Positions 13,848-16,057 of a DNA stretch of 16,057 nt are shown here, one piece after another (the stretch's first letter is position 1; each line of letters opens with the position of its first letter). Position numbers and translations under genes: made by a program. The DNA is from Segetibacter sp. (GTDB lineage: Bacteria > Bacteroidota > Bacteroidia > Chitinophagales > Chitinophagaceae): contig JASLBT010000044.1 of NCBI GenBank assembly GCA_030146445.1, positions 1 to 16,057 of the forward strand. Reading direction: 5' to 3'. The notes beneath the pieces were generated by a model. That model saw only the letters and a list, made by a program, of their open reading frames with translations. It was not told the origin of the DNA and did no database searches.

Positions 13848-15938
13848 CTAAAACATCCATACAAAAGCACCTTTTTCGGGTGTGGAATGGTGGCGCAAAT
13901 GTAGGCTGTCGCAATCTCTTTTCCAGCGATTGATTTTCCACAAGCTATTCGAGCCATCCAATACAAACTGCCTGCAATTGAAATGTTGCATTAGCTCGGG
14001 TATCTGTACCCGGGCGTTTTTTGCCAACACAATCAGGTCTACATTTAACTTCCGGGGTGAGGTGAAGTGAAAAGACTGATCGACAAGTAAGATTCTTTTG
14101 CCACCGAACATGAAAAAGGGATACAGCGTGACCATTCCCTGGAGTTCGGCTTCCGGTAATACCCTATGTAAGACCCGCGACGGCTTCAGGTGAAAATTTT
14201 CAAGGAAACGATCTCTCGCAAGGGAAGAGTCGGTAAAGCTCCAGAAAGATTTGCCCATGATGAAGTCGATACCGGTATGCTGCGGGATGTTGTAAATTAT
14301 TAGCTTTTGTTGGTTTTGATAAAATGCGATGTCTTGTGAACGTAATGCCACAAACGCAAGTGCAGCCGCGATTGCCGTAAGCCTGCTGCTCCTGCTCTTG
14401 CGCATAAGTGCATAACCAGCTGACGCGAAAAAAAGGGTTAGCAGAAGGCACTGCCCTACGTTTAGCTTCAAAGGACTCCAAACAGCAAAAGGGAGCGCAT
14501 CCATCCATTCAATAAAGCCGTTAAGGAAAGTCAGCATTAAGGCACAGGCCTTTCCGAGCACCGGAGCTATCATGGGAAAAACCTTTACGGAAATCAACAA
14601 TGCTAATTCGCCAAATAAGATCCAGCCGGACAAGGGCACCGCAACCAGGTTTGTGACCAGGCAATAGACCGGAAACTGTTGAAAATAGAACAGTATAATT
14701 GGAAAGGTTAGCACCTGTGCCGATATCGTGACCGCATTAAGTTTCCAGACGTTATCCAGCAACTTATTCTGGAAATAAAAGAAGTTGTAAATGGATTTAT
14801 TAAAAACAAGAATACTTAATACAGCAGCATAGGATAACTGAAATCCGACATCCCAAAGCGTGTAGGGGTTGTAGCAAAGCATCAGGACTGCTGATACGAC
14901 CAGGGCATTGTATGTGGAGGCTTTCCGGTTTACCAACTGGCCTACTACCACGCTTGTGAACATGATTGCTGCCCTTAGTATAGAGGGTGAACCGCCTGCA
15001 AGAAGGCTGAAAGTCCAAAGCACGATTATGATTATTACCGGCTTTGCCCAGCTTATCCATCTTCGTCGTAAGAAGGGGCGGAAGAGCCAGACCAGGATAG
15101 CATAAATCAGCCCGAGGTGCAGGCCCGAAATAGCAATGATGTGCACGACGCCCGTATTGCTGTAAGCCTGCAACAATCCTTTGTCGAGATCGTCGCGGTA
15201 TCCGATCAATAAGGCCTCTGCTACTCCCTGCTCCCTCGTTCCGGGAATAAGTGCGCGAATCTGAGCAATCACGGCGTCCCTTACCTCAAACAACCATTTC
15301 CGAAATGGCTCAGGTGTTCCGGCCGGTGTAATCCTGTATTCGCCACGGTCGAGAAACACCTGGTGAAAAATGCCCTGGAAGGCACAATATTGACGATAAT
15401 CAAAACTACCGGGATTGCCGGAATTTGTGATTGGCCGTAATTGTTTGTTGATCACCAATTCTGATCCGAAACGGAGATCGGGTAAGGTGCTGTCTTTTTT
15501 GATGTAAATAAGGAGACTTCCTGTTATTGCTTGCCAGTGGCTGTTGTGCTTCACCGCAACAATCCGGCAACGGGCTTTGTAGGTACGCGGCTTCGATACA
15601 AGCGGCTCCTGGAGCCGCACAAGTAAGGGATCACCAGGTTCGTAGTGTTTGCCAACCCATGATGGCAAATTCCGTACATCCTGATGATACACCATGATGC
15701 AGCCAGCCACTAAAAATACGAGTTGCAAAAACAGTCCCTGAACCCACCGAAAAGAAAACTTAATATACCGGGGAAGAACATAAAAGAGTGTGCTGCAGCC
15801 AACGAGCACGGAGGCTGCCAGGTACAAGTGAAAGATTGGGATTGAACTATAAAACCCCACGACGATTCCGAGCACAACGGGTATGAGCACCCTTAACAGC
15901 GGAAGTTGCTTCCAGACGTATGGGGCTTTATACGGCAT
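13848..15938 (-). CDS. ComEC/Rec2-type DNA uptake channel protein
   Basis: This 696-residue polytopic membrane protein is of the ComEC/Rec2 family, which forms the inner-membrane channel for DNA uptake in natural transformation. An N-terminal membrane pair (about 14-56) and further segments (66-84) lead into a soluble DUF4131-like OB region (about 100-200). The Competence domain (about 235-505) carries the hallmark HIIAISGLHLGLIYAI (266-281), GGSPSILRAAIM (315-326) and LWDVGFQLSYAAVLSI (361-376). The C-terminal region (about 535-696) sits where other ComEC proteins have a metallo-beta-lactamase domain, but no HxHxDH motif is present. The shape is, as far as I recall, typical of Bacteroidota ComEC. 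The ATG at 15938 is preferred over a TTG at 15968 because it begins cleanly before the first membrane segment. No other competence genes are in the window. Confidence 0.92.
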   Translation of the reverse strand: MPYKAPYVWKQLPLLRVLIPVVLGIVVGFYSSIPIFHLYLAASVLVGCSTLFYVLPRYIKFSFRWVQGLFLQLVFLVAGCIMVYHQDVRNLPSWVGKHYEPGDPLLVRLQEPLVSKPRTYKARCRIVAVKHNSHWQAITGSLLIYIKKDSTLPDLRFGSELVINKQLRPITNSGNPGSFDYRQYCAFQGIFHQVFLDRGEYRITPAGTPEPFRKWLFEVRDAVIAQIRALIPGTREQGVAEALLIGYRDDLDKGLLQAYSNTGVVHIIAISGLHLGLIYAILVWLFRPFLRRRWISWAKPVIIIIVLWTFSLLAGGSPSILRAAIMFTSVVVGQLVNRKASTYNALVVSAVLMLCYNPYTLWDVGFQLSYAAVLSILVFNKSIYNFFYFQNKLLDNVWKLNAVTISAQVLTFPIILFYFQQFPVYCLVTNLVAVPLSGWILFGELALLISVKVFPMIAPVLGKACALMLTFLNGFIEWMDALPFAVWSPLKLNVGQCLLLTLFFASAGYALMRKSRSSRLTAIAAALAFVALRSQDIAFYQNQQKLIIYNIPQHTGIDFIMGKSFWSFTDSSLARDRFLENFHLKPSRVLHRVLPEAELQGMVTLYPFFMFGGKRILLVDQSFHFTSPRKLNVDLIVLAKNARVQIPELMQHFNCRQFVLDGSNSLWKINRWKRDCDSLHLRHHSTPEKGAFVWMF

Positions 15939-16057
15939 GGCTTTGGGAAATTGCGGCCAGCAGAACAAAAAGCCCTTGTTGAGCAGGTTTGGTGGAAATG
16001 ATTACGGTGAGCCACGGTGGCAGAATCCGCCGCAGTAGTGCGGGCAGGCTTAATGCA

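Noticed and set aside
13775..13966. 64-codon N-terminal extension of purH
   Set aside because: It overlaps the comEC end, does not resemble PurH, and the ATG at 13774 gives the standard N-terminus and a normal length.
15939..15968. TTG start for comEC ten codons upstream
   Set aside because: The ATG at 15938 is a normal start directly before the first membrane segment. The frame stays open to about 16052 without another ATG.
16030..16043. Small hairpin CCGCA-GTAG-TGCGG at the right edge
   Set aside because: It has only five pairs, no T tract, and the context is cut by the window end.

Overview
The window looks like chromosomal DNA from a Bacteroidota bacterium, most likely of the Chitinophagales/Sphingobacteriales type, although nothing here fixes the genus. 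The reasons are the gliding/T9SS genes gldE and gldD, a tiny COX24/mS38-like basic protein gene, an IHF/HU protein and a ComEC of the Bacteroidota kind, and start codons preceded by A-rich leaders instead of AGGAGG Shine-Dalgarno sites. Base composition is moderate. I saw no phage, IS element, CRISPR array, tRNA or complete rRNA gene.

Layout. Positions 1-559 hold no convincing protein gene. They contain a structured-RNA-like stretch, a GC hairpin whose T-rich tail faces left, two DnaA-box-like words and an 11-bp inverted repeat. A YugP-type zinc metallopeptidase follows (560-1249), closed by a strong bidirectional terminator. A leftward cluster then reads, in transcription order, HU/IHF protein (4380-4090), TPR protein (4068-3223), a 30-residue COX24/mS38-like protein (3193-3101, easily missed) and RNase E/G (2894-1341). 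Divergent from HU is a rightward block: mutY, ssb, gldE, gldD. After a 289-bp gap with nothing recognisable comes a DUF3109 cysteine-rich protein (8698-9288), then a tight pair made of a LutB-like LUD/[4Fe-4S] protein and a polysaccharide-deacetylase-like protein (9475-12180). The right end is a leftward pair, comEC (15938-13848) followed by purH (13774-12239), convergent with the deacetylase gene.

How it fits together. Most genes are core housekeeping: base-excision repair (MutY), ssDNA binding (SSB), nucleoid structure (HU), RNA processing (RNase G), purine synthesis (PurH) and DNA uptake (ComEC). Placing mutY and ssb next to gldE and gldD agrees with the gene neighbourhood known from gliding Bacteroidota, and GldE and GldD probably act together at the cell envelope. 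The main discovery-type observation is the 93-bp gene at 3101-3193. It lies in the HU-TPR-rng transcription unit and encodes an extremely basic protein that resembles the C-terminal domain of mitochondrial ribosomal protein mS38 (AURKAIP1/COX24). No obviously new defence or mobile system was found.
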